Below the pieces are notes generated by a model that was given only the letters and a program-made list of their open reading frames with translations, was not told the DNA's origin and did not search any database. 60,131 nt of DNA from assembly GCA_002455425.1 (NCBI GenBank), contig DKKT01000014.1:1-60131 (forward strand), read 5' to 3'. Positions within the stretch are counted from its first letter, which is position 1. Every line of letters begins with the position of its first letter. A program made the translations under genes and the position numbers. This document shows, piece after piece, positions 34,401 through 42,633 of this stretch. Source of the stretch: Chthonomonas sp. UBA6659. GTDB taxonomy: Bacteria > Armatimonadota > Fimbriimonadia > Fimbriimonadales > Fimbriimonadaceae.

Positions 34401-34670
34401 TCCGTGGCGATGCAGGCGTTTGTCGGCGATCGGGTCGAAGACTGCCAAGACATCGAGGAGGGCATCGGCTACTTCCTCGAATCCTACGTCCAGGCCAGGG
34501 GCAAGTCGGCCGTCCTCCAAGAGCTTGAAGGCTACTTGGGTGCGCTTGAGAACGCCCGCCCCGCCGACGAGGAGATGCAGGCGCAGATTCAGCTTGAAGT
34601 GTCCTGCCTCCAGAAAGTGATCGAGACGCTTCGCAAGACCGGACGCCTCGGACTGCGCGAGGGGGTCTGA
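31497..34670 (+). CDS. Large tubulin/FtsZ-superfamily GTPase-like protein
   Basis: The 1057-residue protein begins with a tubulin-like nucleotide-binding domain. The Rossmann glycine loop IVGVGGTGCSIAKM is at about 13-26, a strand and acidic turn MRFVGIDTD at 45-53, a conserved GQGAGGKRLLGR at about 112-123, and the tubulin signature in SFAGGTGSGTFLD at 173-185 (FtsZ and tubulin: GGGTGSG). NRPINRATAYACLKDLELL at about 223-242 resembles the Asn-containing loop that contacts the base. It belongs with large bacterial tubulin-like proteins of the Tub_2 or FtsZl type. The remaining 750 residues are mainly helical, with no recognised domain and no membrane segment. An AGGGGA ribosome-binding site precedes the ATG. 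First gene of a three-gene operon. Confidence 0.8.
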   Translation: MASAKIQIIPTLIVGVGGTGCSIAKMVKRIVYEQVHPDDRRKVAMRFVGIDTDLVAKEGGDGMETLDAFIELAGKAELSDHDEGDAATLLRSWMPKTRTGKPAIDPSHLAAGQGAGGKRLLGRFAYHYFAPFQFQALKNEIKELVALTDNPLEEWSGVEFERLPQIEIFVIGSFAGGTGSGTFLDAVATCHMLCDQSAPGFRRAIHGVFVLPQAFENVAHVTNRPINRATAYACLKDLELLLNTNDPEIRRFSYHTEGEYSVEGPFLDNVYLIDSHGKFGSMDNVELFRMIATNVYGMIGTPMGRSHRSTENNAGMIGQPDPAGGKRHFSTFGLCGIDYDLESMHARFSAMVGTRLVDSLLGAPTVPTEWTNGQAQNALQPFKDGLASQAIQDLIGDMASEVRFTEDLTPWKPKRLGAQLRDLKQAFSGAKFRARLVSDAAFHLGQEGGPRAVGKTAESRRYRQGLGLAIDQAVWEHGARPALAIVRRMREMVEDLVATINQGDTPAGDTGRSAVDDEIDALLNTGGLQTLLNPSSVTETKEGAVEAFNAYVNRELQREAAKALRDQALLGEKGIARQLADAQTTLERCVHALEEARTVLDNRSRETRSNRNVMELSKLIFDAVPVSELEALCPNSEHLGGVLREAFANLAGPSERLDAATQGSRVQAVCTRFARLAVPGKALADELTRLAGGQLEEETHHHLYDILAQAHKKADYRVESIDWPNVFSTALKKVVPQLSPMMLLRTTPDNLLYDYAIALCPVDTDGSPHPAQSDFLVSFKSTINQVLGNASANAELTPGKPNRLLLGLWAQAFALNDRTLPVLKELRNYYKTQLPLAPFIEVDAKWQSYAGPGTGFRHSREVAFTLGIAYGLIAVKATRYYVNLVSAQVEDAVGKRPHDAYEVDLEKLIATVRGGGDPLAWFGALCIGPTEQKVGSTTIPPAYTFAGATQPEFRKTTRNPRDLLGVGRSVAMQAFVGDRVEDCQDIEEGIGYFLESYVQARGKSAVLQELEGYLGALENARPADEEMQAQIQLEVSCLQKVIETLRKTGRLGLREGV

Positions 34671-34686
34671 GCACGAAGGCGGCAGC

Positions 34687-37218
34687 GTGACGAACGGGCC
34701 CGAGCGCGACGAACGCCCCGACGTTTGGCCGACCATCCTCATCGCGATCGGCCCGGTCGGGTCGCGAATCGTGACCTTGCTTGCCGACCGAATCCGCAAC
34801 GCGAAGACTCTTACCGACGATGTGCTCTCCGTCGTGCCGAACGCTGTCGACGTCGACGAACCGACACTTCGCGAACAACTTCGTCGGCTCACCTACCAGT
34901 CGCGGGTGACCCGAGCCGAAGCCACACACGACCTGCGTGAGCCCGATCCGCGAACCTTGCGACTCCGGATCGTCCTCGTCGCGTCGGTCGAGGAGGCCGC
35001 CGAGGCCCCCGAAGCGTGGGAGCGCGCGATGGGATTGGTCGGCGGCATCGCCCACAACCCAGTCGGCCTCGAAGTCGCGATCGTCCTCGACGCGGCAAAC
35101 CGATCCGATCCCGACCGGGCCGCCACCGGACTTTCCGCCTTCCTGTCACGCCTCGATGAACGTCTCGATCGGGTCGCCGACGCGATGCGGTCCGAGTGGG
35201 GATCGGCCCCTTCGATCCGGGTTTTCCTCGCCCACCCCCACCGCACCGACGGAAGCCGCCTCGAGCGCAAGCGCTATGACGTCGCGCCCCCGTTTCAGGC
35301 GATCGACCACGACGCTCCCGACGAATTCGAGGAACTGATCGCGCGCGTCCTGGAAGCACACATGGCGCCCGGGGCGTGTCACTCCTGCCTCTCCGCCCTC
35401 GACGCGAAACCCGTGCAGTATGGCGCGCTGGGTGGCGCGAGCGCCGTCTTCCCGCGCGAACTCCTCCTAAGCAGCGTTGCCGAGCGGATCGCCGCCGACA
35501 TCCTCGAGGAAACCGGCCGCCGAGGCAAAGATCCCGACGTTCCCCATCCGGTCCCGAGCCGGGCCGATCTGCTCGCGGCGATCATCGAGCGAAGCACGAA
35601 GCGCTTTCAGATCGATCGTCCCGGTCCCGTTCCCAAGCCGGACTCATCGCTCTACGGCGAGATAGAAGAGGCGATCGAGGGCAGCCCCCAAACGACGCAC
35701 CCGGCTCCAGCCTCGATCACGGTGACGATGGCGCTGAGTGAGCACGGCGACTTCCCCCGAGACTTCCAGCATTGGCCGGCCTATCTTGAGGACGTCGTCG
35801 GGCGTTCGGAGGCTGAGTATCTCAAAGCTGAGCAGAGTGTCGGCAATGCCCCTCAAGGCCTCGCCGATGACATCGTCGGCAACATCGTCCGGCTCTCCGA
35901 TCGGCTGGTGAAGACACGACTCGGGGGCATCGATCTCGCCCGGACGATGCTGGAGGCCGCCCAGCGTGACTGCCTCGCGACCCTCGCCCCTGGGGAGCGA
36001 ACGGCACTCCAGGCGGCTGAGAAGAAGAACCCGGCGAAGGCGGCCCCGGATCAATCGAGCGGAGCACCCCCGACCTTTCGAGACCCCATCCCGCCTCCAG
36101 GCATCGAGGCGTACGGCTCGCTCGACGAGAAGGCGTTGTTCCAGGCCTTCGATCAGCGGTGCCAGGCGCTCCCGGGTTTCCTCGCCGCGGTTTCGCGGAG
36201 TGTCGCGGTCGGATCCCTGATCGGAGCGGCGACCGCCGCCCTCACGGGCACTTGGCTCATCGGTTTGATCGGCATGCTGGTCGGCGGGCTCGTGTGCCTC
36301 GTGCCGTGGCTACTGGCCTACCGTCGGCTGTTGGCCCTTCGCGACTATGTGCTGGCCCGGGTTGGAGCCCGATTCGGCCGGCGTCTCTATGATCATGTCC
36401 AGCGCCTCATCGGACACACCGATCTCGACGAGGAGACGGGCGAGGTCCGATTCGGCCTGATCCCGGCCGTTTGGCGCTACATCGAGCACTGGGAACTACC
36501 CCATGTCGACGGCTTCGACGACGCCCGGACCGCGACGATCGAGCGACTTCGGATGAGCGAGCGTTGGCCGAACGGCTACGTCCCCGAGCATGATCTTCTC
36601 GATGCCGAAGACGTCACCCACCTCTACGAAGCTGTGCGCTACCCCGATCGGGACCCTGCCCTTCGCGGCCTCGCCGAGAGCCTCTTGTCCGGCGAGCAGC
36701 TCTTCGACGGTTGGCGAGCCCCGTCGCTCGGCACCGTCGTCGCCCGCTGCACCCAGGAGGCGCGCGCCCGACGACTTCCTCCCTACGAGCGGGGCGTGAT
36801 CGACGTCGGGCAGTTCCGCGAAAAGCTTCTCGACCTGGCCGGAGTCACCGAACCCCGCGACCGAGCCCGCTGGTTCACCCACCGACTCGATCGAATGGCG
36901 CTTCGCGCCGTTCCTTTGGCCCTCCGACTGGATCTGGACCCGATGCGGCGAGACCCAAGACAACTCCTGTTTGCGGTTCCCGCCGGTCTCCAGTGGCGTC
37001 GACGGATCGAGATCGTCAAGAATGTCACCCTCCAGGGTGAAGGCGGACTCCCGGAGAACTCGATCGCCCGAGCGACCCAAAGCTGGCTGGCGATGGGCCA
37101 ACCCGCACGGGTCGAAGAGGCCGAAGCCGACGCGGCCCTCGCGATCGGCCTCTACTTGTTCCCCGGTCGGGAAGCCGCGATGCGGGCCATCGGAGCCAAG
37201 GAGGACCCGAGTGCATAG
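34687..37218 (+). CDS. Membrane protein with degenerate tubulin-like N-terminus (operon gene 2)
   Basis: The 843-residue protein opens with WPTILIAIGPVGSRIVTLLADRIR, which lines up in outline with the glycine loop of the upstream tubulin-like protein (PTLIVGVGGTGCSI), but lacks the GxGGTG residues. Further alternating strands follow (LRIVLVASV, GLEVAIVLDA, SIRVFLAHP). No GGTGSG signature is present, so GTP binding is unlikely. At about 502-545 is a pair of hydrophobic helices (VGSLIGAATAALTGTWLIGLI, then a second), with about 300 residues after them. The middle has a proline-rich linker near 445-470. GTG start 16 bases after gene 1; its end overlaps gene 3 by 8 bases. Function unknown; a membrane adaptor for gene 1 is the inference. 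Confidence 0.7.
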   Translation: MTNGPERDERPDVWPTILIAIGPVGSRIVTLLADRIRNAKTLTDDVLSVVPNAVDVDEPTLREQLRRLTYQSRVTRAEATHDLREPDPRTLRLRIVLVASVEEAAEAPEAWERAMGLVGGIAHNPVGLEVAIVLDAANRSDPDRAATGLSAFLSRLDERLDRVADAMRSEWGSAPSIRVFLAHPHRTDGSRLERKRYDVAPPFQAIDHDAPDEFEELIARVLEAHMAPGACHSCLSALDAKPVQYGALGGASAVFPRELLLSSVAERIAADILEETGRRGKDPDVPHPVPSRADLLAAIIERSTKRFQIDRPGPVPKPDSSLYGEIEEAIEGSPQTTHPAPASITVTMALSEHGDFPRDFQHWPAYLEDVVGRSEAEYLKAEQSVGNAPQGLADDIVGNIVRLSDRLVKTRLGGIDLARTMLEAAQRDCLATLAPGERTALQAAEKKNPAKAAPDQSSGAPPTFRDPIPPPGIEAYGSLDEKALFQAFDQRCQALPGFLAAVSRSVAVGSLIGAATAALTGTWLIGLIGMLVGGLVCLVPWLLAYRRLLALRDYVLARVGARFGRRLYDHVQRLIGHTDLDEETGEVRFGLIPAVWRYIEHWELPHVDGFDDARTATIERLRMSERWPNGYVPEHDLLDAEDVTHLYEAVRYPDRDPALRGLAESLLSGEQLFDGWRAPSLGTVVARCTQEARARRLPPYERGVIDVGQFREKLLDLAGVTEPRDRARWFTHRLDRMALRAVPLALRLDLDPMRRDPRQLLFAVPAGLQWRRRIEIVKNVTLQGEGGLPENSIARATQSWLAMGQPARVEEAEADAALAIGLYLFPGREAAMRAIGAKEDPSA

Positions 37219-38332
37219 CCTCGCGCTCCTGATCTACCTGCTGGTCCTGTTCCTGATTCCTACCGGGTCCGAGCCCCTTGTCGAACTCCTGCACGCCCAA
37301 GCATCGAAGTGGCTGGGGATGCCGACGAACATGGCCTTCGCCGCACTCTGCGCGATCCTCTGGGCGGCCTCCTACGCGGTCGCGTTCGGCTTCCGCGCGA
37401 TGGCCCGGATCGACGACCCGCGCTGGTCGTCGGTCCCCGAGAGTGCACGCCGGAAAGGGTTCTTCCGCGCCTACGATCTTCTCTTCGTGGCGGCGATCGC
37501 GGTCGCCGGTGTCTACGCCCTCTCCCAGCACCGGCAAACGTACGCCGTGCTTGCGGCCGGGTTACCGATCTTTGCCGTCTTCGTCGGCATGCCTTTCGGC
37601 CGGCTCCTGAACAGAAAGAAGACCGGAGCCGAACCGGACGCGCTCGCCGCTGCGTCGGCCCAGTTACCATCCGATGCGGTGCCCCTTGCCGACATCGACC
37701 AGAAGGCGCTCGAAGACGTGGCCCGAGAGGCCGCCGGCACCGATGCGCTGCTCGATGCCGCGTTTCAGCGGATGTCGTTCGAAGCGCCCGCTCCTCCCGA
37801 TGGGAGCCTCCAGCCGGAAGGACTGATCCAAGTCGCCTATGTGGTGGAGAAGCGGGATTTCGATCGCGACGTCGCCCGTCCCTTGGAACCTCGTGACGCC
37901 GACCGCGTCGCGGCTCGGCTCAAAGCGGCTGCGGGCCATCCCGCCGTCCGTGCGCTCGCGCTCCGGGCCACTGGCCGTGCGAGCCAAAACCTGCGGTATC
38001 GGGTCATGAAGCTCTTGAAGTTCCTCGCGACCGCCGACGGCTTCGCTCTCGAGAGCGGCGGTGCCGCGCGTGGACCGATCACGACCCTCTTCGAGGCCGC
38101 CGGCACCGATCAGGAGCGGATCTGGCTGGGAGCGGCCCTACTCTCCGCGGGCCGCATCCGCTCCGGCATCTGGTTCGACCCCAAGTCGCTCGAGTACGGC
38201 CTCGCCGTGGCGGATATCGGACGCCCGAGTGCGTCGCTCCCCGGAGTCGGGGTGTCGTGGGAAGACTCCCTCTGGCTCCTCATCGGGGCCGACGCGGGCC
38301 AGAATCCTCGCGTGATCGAGCTCTTCCGCTGA
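37211..38332 (+). CDS. Four-helix membrane protein of unknown function (operon gene 3)
   Basis: The 373-residue protein has four hydrophobic helices in its first 135 residues (LALLIYLLVLFLIP, FAALCAILWAASYAVAFG, LLFVAAIAVAGVYAL, LAAGLPIFAVFVGMPFG). They are followed by a soluble, probably cytoplasmic domain of about 240 residues, ending LLIGADAGQNPRVIELFR. I recognise no family. The GTG at 37211 was chosen because it overlaps the end of gene 2 by 8 bases and directly precedes the first helix. It is the last gene of the tubulin-like operon; a convergent peptidase gene ends 2 bases later. Confidence 0.68.
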   Translation: MHSLALLIYLLVLFLIPTGSEPLVELLHAQASKWLGMPTNMAFAALCAILWAASYAVAFGFRAMARIDDPRWSSVPESARRKGFFRAYDLLFVAAIAVAGVYALSQHRQTYAVLAAGLPIFAVFVGMPFGRLLNRKKTGAEPDALAAASAQLPSDAVPLADIDQKALEDVAREAAGTDALLDAAFQRMSFEAPAPPDGSLQPEGLIQVAYVVEKRDFDRDVARPLEPRDADRVAARLKAAAGHPAVRALALRATGRASQNLRYRVMKLLKFLATADGFALESGGAARGPITTLFEAAGTDQERIWLGAALLSAGRIRSGIWFDPKSLEYGLAVADIGRPSASLPGVGVSWEDSLWLLIGADAGQNPRVIELFR

Positions 38333-38333
38333 C

Positions 38334-39032
38334 CTAGGGTCCAATGGACCCGGCCCAATCGCGCAGAAGGGCATCTTCGGTGATCCCCAGGATCGCCATG
38401 GCCTCGGCGTTGCTGGTCGCGCTCAGCAGGCGTACGATCGTCGCCTTGCCCTTCCAAGCCTCGACGTACCGGACCAGCGACCCAGACACTCCGTACCGGA
38501 ACGGCCCCGACCAGCAGTCGGCGAGCTTCGTCGGCAGCTTGTCCGCCTCCTTCGCACGCTTGGCCGCCGTCCGATGGGCACTCTCCAGTTGGCCTGAGAC
38601 CACGACGGCGAGGCCCTCGATGAACCACCCCATATCGTCCATTCCGTCGAAATCCGGTTTCGGGCAGCGCTGAGCGTGATAAACGTGGCTGAGTTCATGC
38701 GCGACGATTTCTTCGAGCTCCCGTTTGCTGTTCCCGTCGTGCTCGACGGCTTCGGCTTTCCACCGATCGGGACTGAGAACCACCAGCGCATCGGCTCCTC
38801 CGGCCCCGACCATCCACTTCTCCGTCGGAGGCAACTTCCAGCGCGCGGCGAGCTCGGCGTCGAACGTCGCGCGGTCCCTCGCGATGACGATCCGAAACGG
38901 CTTTGCGAACGGTGTCCCCAGGAACGCTTCGACACGCTCGATGCCGAGCTTCGCGGCGGAACGCACCCGAGCGACGCAGGATGGATCGACACCGGGCGCC
39001 ACGACATCGAGGTCTGAGACGAAAACGAGCAT
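38334..39032 (-). CDS. Gluzincin-type zinc metallopeptidase-like protein
   Basis: The 232-residue protein contains an HExxH zinc site in EIVAHELSHVYHAQR (near residue 112), with a downstream glutamate candidate in GWFIEGLAVVVSG, the usual arrangement of gluzincins (peptidase MA-like). The N-terminal part (VRSAAKLGIERVEAFLGTPF, FRIVIARDRATFDAEL) fits the MA-like clan's basic-secretory-protein relatives. There is no signal peptide from this ATG, which is odd for the family. A CATACT hexamer (39041-39046) stands 8 bases before the start. Substrate unknown. Confidence 0.72.
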   Translation of the reverse strand: MLVFVSDLDVVAPGVDPSCVARVRSAAKLGIERVEAFLGTPFAKPFRIVIARDRATFDAELAARWKLPPTEKWMVGAGGADALVVLSPDRWKAEAVEHDGNSKRELEEIVAHELSHVYHAQRCPKPDFDGMDDMGWFIEGLAVVVSGQLESAHRTAAKRAKEADKLPTKLADCWSGPFRYGVSGSLVRYVEAWKGKATIVRLLSATSNAEAMAILGITEDALLRDWAGSIGP

Positions 39033-39108
39033 CGCCTTCGAGTATGATGGCTGCCTCGGAAGCGACCTAGGACCAGGACGAGCTCGAGGTGTGCGACAAG
39101 CGGAACCG

Positions 39109-41055
39109 CTATGCCGGCTCGAAGCGAGGCGGTCCTAATCGCTGCTGGGAGGACTTCTCCTCGGGCTCGGCCTCCGACGTCGACTCCGGCGTCCCGCGGT
39201 CGGTATCGGACGGCGTTCTGTACGCGGGCAATTCTTCGCCCTTGAGCACGGCAAGGAACTCCTCGCGATTCAGGGTCTCCCGCTCGAGGAGTGCCAGCAC
39301 CACTCGGTCGAGGGCCTCGCGATTGTCGTTCAGCACTTGTGTCGCCCGTTGGTGCTGCCCTTCGACGATCATGTGGATCTCCTCGTCGATGAGTTTCGCC
39401 ACGTCCTCGCTGTAGTCGCGCTCGTCGTGGGCGTAGTCCCGTCCGAGGAACGGGTTGCGACTCCTTCGACCGACGGCGCGGGTCCCGAGTCGATCGCTCA
39501 TCCCGTATTCGCAGACCATCGCCCGAGCGATGCGCGAAACGCGATCCAGGTCACTGCTCGCGCCCGTCCACACTTGTCCGTAAACGATCTCTTCGGCGAC
39601 GCGTCCGCCGAGGGTCATCGCGATGTCGTCGAGCAGCTCTTGCTCGCTGACCAGGAACTTGTCCTGCTCTGGCAACGACCAGGTCGAGCCGAGCGACATG
39701 CCCCGCGGCAGAATCGTGACCTTATGAACCGGATCGCACTCCTCAAGCAACTCGCCGACGAGAGCATGGCCGGCTTCGTGATAGGCGATGACCTCGCGCT
39801 CGCGCTCGTCGATCACCCGGCTCTTCCGCTGCGGTCCGGCCATGACCCGATCTAGGGCTTCCTCGATGTCCGACATCGACACCTTCGTCTTGTTGCCCCG
39901 TGCCGCAAGGATCGCCGATTCGTTGAGGGCGTTGGCCAGATCCGCGCCGGTGAACCCCGGAGTTCGCTTGGCGATGATCTCCATGTTCACGTCGGTTTCG
40001 AACGGCTTGCCCTTGGCGTGGATCTTCAGGATCGCCTCGCGGCCCTTCACGTCGGGCGGATCGACGACCAACTGGCGATCGAAGCGTCCCGGACGGAGGA
40101 GGGCGGGATCGAGAACGTCGGGACGGTTCGTGGCGGCGATCAAGATCACGCCGCTGTTCGGGTCGAAGCCATCCATCTCGACGAGCAATTGGTTGAGCGT
40201 CTGCTCCCGCTCGTCGTGTCCGCCGCCGAGGCCGGCGCCGCGCTGGCGGCCGACTGCGTCGATTTCGTCGACGAAGATCAGGCACGGCCGATGGGCTTTC
40301 GCCGTCTCGAAGAGGTCGCGAACACGGGCGGCACCCACGCCGACGAACATCTCGACGAAGTCCGAGCCGCTGATGTGAAAGAACGGAACCCCCGCCTCGC
40401 CCGCGATCGCGCGCGCCAGATGGGTCTTGCCCACGCCGGGGGGGCCTGTGAGGAGGATGCCCTTCGGGATCTTCGCCCCGAGGGCAACGTACTTCTTCGT
40501 GTTCTTCAGGAAGTCGACGATCTCGAACAGTTCCTGCTTGGCCTCGTCGATGCCCGCCACGTCCTCGAACGTGATCCGCGGCCCGGTCTCGCCGACCCGC
40601 TTGGCCCGGCTCCTCCCGAAGTTGAGTGCCTGGTTGCCCCCCGCCTGAGCCGGTCGAATGAGGAAGAACCAAAGCAGGATGACGATCAGGATCGGCATCG
40701 CGAACATCGCGAGCAGATTCAGGAGCGTGGCTCCGACCGGGGCTCGTTCGGGCTGCCAATTGACCTTCTTCTCATCCATCAACTTGATGAGATTGCCCGC
40801 AGCTTCGCTATTGAGGTCGGGAACCGTGGCCTTGAACGCCTGCTTCCCGGTCAGTTCACCCGTGATCTCCGTCCCTTGCCAGCTGGCCTTGAGCACCTGC
40901 GTGGTATCGACCTTTTCGCGGAACTCCCCGTAGTTGAGTTCCACGACCGTCGAACCGCTGCGACCGATACCATTGCTGTTCAGCGCATTCATCAGGATGA
41001 TCGCGCAGACGACGATGAGCAGGGTGACGATGAGCGTACGAGCAGCTTTGTTCAA
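39109..41055 (-). CDS. ftsH: ATP-dependent zinc metalloprotease FtsH
   Basis: FtsH degrades membrane and regulatory proteins, including LpxC in E. coli. The 648-residue protein has transmembrane helices at about 8-26 and 113-135, with a periplasmic domain between. The AAA+ domain has Walker A GPPGVGKT, Walker B IFVDEIDAVG and the second region of homology ATNRPDVLDPALLRPGRFD. The pore motif FVGVGAARVRDLF is present. The zinc site is AYHEAGHAL (near 427), with its third ligand in SDLDRVSRIAR. The C-terminal tail is acidic and disordered. A TACAAT at 41119-41124 on this strand may be its -10; tilS lies upstream in the same direction, as in many genomes. Confidence 0.97.
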   Translation of the reverse strand: MNKAARTLIVTLLIVVCAIILMNALNSNGIGRSGSTVVELNYGEFREKVDTTQVLKASWQGTEITGELTGKQAFKATVPDLNSEAAGNLIKLMDEKKVNWQPERAPVGATLLNLLAMFAMPILIVILLWFFLIRPAQAGGNQALNFGRSRAKRVGETGPRITFEDVAGIDEAKQELFEIVDFLKNTKKYVALGAKIPKGILLTGPPGVGKTHLARAIAGEAGVPFFHISGSDFVEMFVGVGAARVRDLFETAKAHRPCLIFVDEIDAVGRQRGAGLGGGHDEREQTLNQLLVEMDGFDPNSGVILIAATNRPDVLDPALLRPGRFDRQLVVDPPDVKGREAILKIHAKGKPFETDVNMEIIAKRTPGFTGADLANALNESAILAARGNKTKVSMSDIEEALDRVMAGPQRKSRVIDEREREVIAYHEAGHALVGELLEECDPVHKVTILPRGMSLGSTWSLPEQDKFLVSEQELLDDIAMTLGGRVAEEIVYGQVWTGASSDLDRVSRIARAMVCEYGMSDRLGTRAVGRRSRNPFLGRDYAHDERDYSEDVAKLIDEEIHMIVEGQHQRATQVLNDNREALDRVVLALLERETLNREEFLAVLKGEELPAYRTPSDTDRGTPESTSEAEPEEKSSQQRLGPPRFEPA

Positions 41056-41118
41056 ATCGACTCCAAACGGGCGGTCCCCGAATCAGGGTTACGCTTGAAT
41101 GCTCCCTCCCGTTTCCCT

Positions 41119-41124
41119 ATTGTA
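41119..41124 (-). promoter_or_regulatory. -10 element for ftsH
   Basis: TACAAT on the minus strand, 63 bases before the ftsH ATG, just before the stop codon of tilS. A GGGAGGGAG run lies in the leader but is too far from the ATG to act as its ribosome-binding site. Confidence 0.35.
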
Positions 41125-41125
41125 C

Positions 41126-42532
41126 TTACCTTACTTCGGTTCGAATGGGTTCGAGCACGAGCCTGAGAGCCTGGGAAGTCTGCGGGGACACCTTCACTCG
41201 TTCGGCCAAGCACAGGCCCGGAAGCCAGAACGGTCCGACCAGATCGCAGACGACAGGAAGTCGCCGCTTCGCTGCCGGGGTCAAGCCCGCTTCGCCCAAG
41301 ATCGCCGCGACCTTGCGCGTCCCGGCAAAGCCGAGCGGCGTCATCGCGTCCCCGTCGGCCATGCTGCGGAAGAATGGGGGGCCCTTGACGCTTGCCGCAT
41401 CGACGACCACGTCGAGGCTCCGCGGCGGGCGCTCGTATGCGGCGGGATCGGTCGGCCCCGCACACAAGCGCCATCCGAACTCGGGACTCTCGACCTCTCC
41501 CGGCACCGTCAACGGGTAGCGAAACGGCTCGACCGGTTGGAGGTCGCGCCCATGCAGCTTCTCGAGGTCCCATTCGAGGACGACGCGTCCGCCTTCGGCG
41601 GTCACCGAGCCGATGGTTCCGGCCACGAGTCCGGTCGCCACGGCCGTGGTCTGCTCGTGATCGAGCGTCGCCCCCAGAACCCGCGCGACGAGCCGAACGG
41701 CCCGACGCAGCAACGCGAACGGCGTGAGCGCAAGCAGCTCGCGCTGGAAGGCGGCCTCACAGTCCAAGGTCAAGAAGCGCAACGGCCCGTTCAGCTTGAT
41801 TTCCGCGTGTTCGAGCGCCGCGGCCGCGAAGCCATCGATCAATCGGGACTCCTCGTCCGCCATCGACGCCAACCGAGCGATCGCCGCGTCCGCTTCGGGG
41901 TTCAGGATCCGAAGCTCGGGTAGTACGCGGAGCCGCACGCGCGTCCTTGCGAAGGACAGGTCCTCGTTCGCAGGGTCGTCGTGAAACCAGAACCCGAGCG
42001 CTTCGCAGTACTCCCTCGTCTCCGTCCGCGCGAACGGGAGCAGCGGGCGGATCACTGCCTCGTTCCGCTCCGGAATGCCGGCGAGCCCGGCCACGCCGGC
42101 CCCCCGGGTCAGATGCATGAGCACCGTCTCGACATGGTCGTCGCGCGTGTGGGCGGTGGCGATGAGGGGGCACTCGAGCCCGGCCGCTGCCTGACGAAAG
42201 AACTCGTACCGCGCTTGACGCCCCGCTTCCTCGAAGCCGATCTTGAAGCGCTCGGCGATCAGAGGCACATCCGCCCGACCCGACACGAACGGGACTCCGA
42301 GTTCGTTCGCGAACGCCTCGCACTTCGCCTCCTCTTCGTCCGCCTCCGCGCGCTGTCCATGGTTGAGATGCCCGGCGACCAGATCGACGCGGCAGGCGTG
42401 CAGGAGATGGAGAAGGGCGGTGCTGTCGGCACCCCCGCTGTAGCCGACGAGCACACGCATCCCGGGCGGGATGAGGCCGCTCGCCTCGAGGTGCTCCTGG
42501 AACCTCTCGCGCACGCCGGAAGTGTGGCACAT
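41126..42532 (-). CDS. tilS: tRNA(Ile)-lysidine synthetase
   Basis: TilS attaches lysine to C34 of tRNA-Ile(CAT) so that it reads AUA. The PP-loop ATPase motif GYSGGADST is near the N-terminus, followed by the family's AGHLNHGQRAEADEEE, TAHTRDDHVETVLMHL and RPLLPFAR. The C-terminal TilS domain includes GDAMTPLGFAGTRKVAAILGEAGLTPAAKRRLPVV. About 468 residues from the ATG chosen at 42532. The true start is uncertain, since the open frame extends to 42565 through a TTG and another ATG and a GTG is found at 42514. It lies between ftsY and ftsH on the same strand. Confidence 0.93.
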   Translation of the reverse strand: MCHTSGVRERFQEHLEASGLIPPGMRVLVGYSGGADSTALLHLLHACRVDLVAGHLNHGQRAEADEEEAKCEAFANELGVPFVSGRADVPLIAERFKIGFEEAGRQARYEFFRQAAAGLECPLIATAHTRDDHVETVLMHLTRGAGVAGLAGIPERNEAVIRPLLPFARTETREYCEALGFWFHDDPANEDLSFARTRVRLRVLPELRILNPEADAAIARLASMADEESRLIDGFAAAALEHAEIKLNGPLRFLTLDCEAAFQRELLALTPFALLRRAVRLVARVLGATLDHEQTTAVATGLVAGTIGSVTAEGGRVVLEWDLEKLHGRDLQPVEPFRYPLTVPGEVESPEFGWRLCAGPTDPAAYERPPRSLDVVVDAASVKGPPFFRSMADGDAMTPLGFAGTRKVAAILGEAGLTPAAKRRLPVVCDLVGPFWLPGLCLAERVKVSPQTSQALRLVLEPIRTEVR

Positions 42533-42633
42533 CACTCCGGGCACGCCTCTCTGCATGCCCTGCAAGGCAACGCCCCGGCAACCGACGACGACAAGGACGA
42601 ATCCGAAGGGGCGGTGACTTCTTCGAAATCGCC

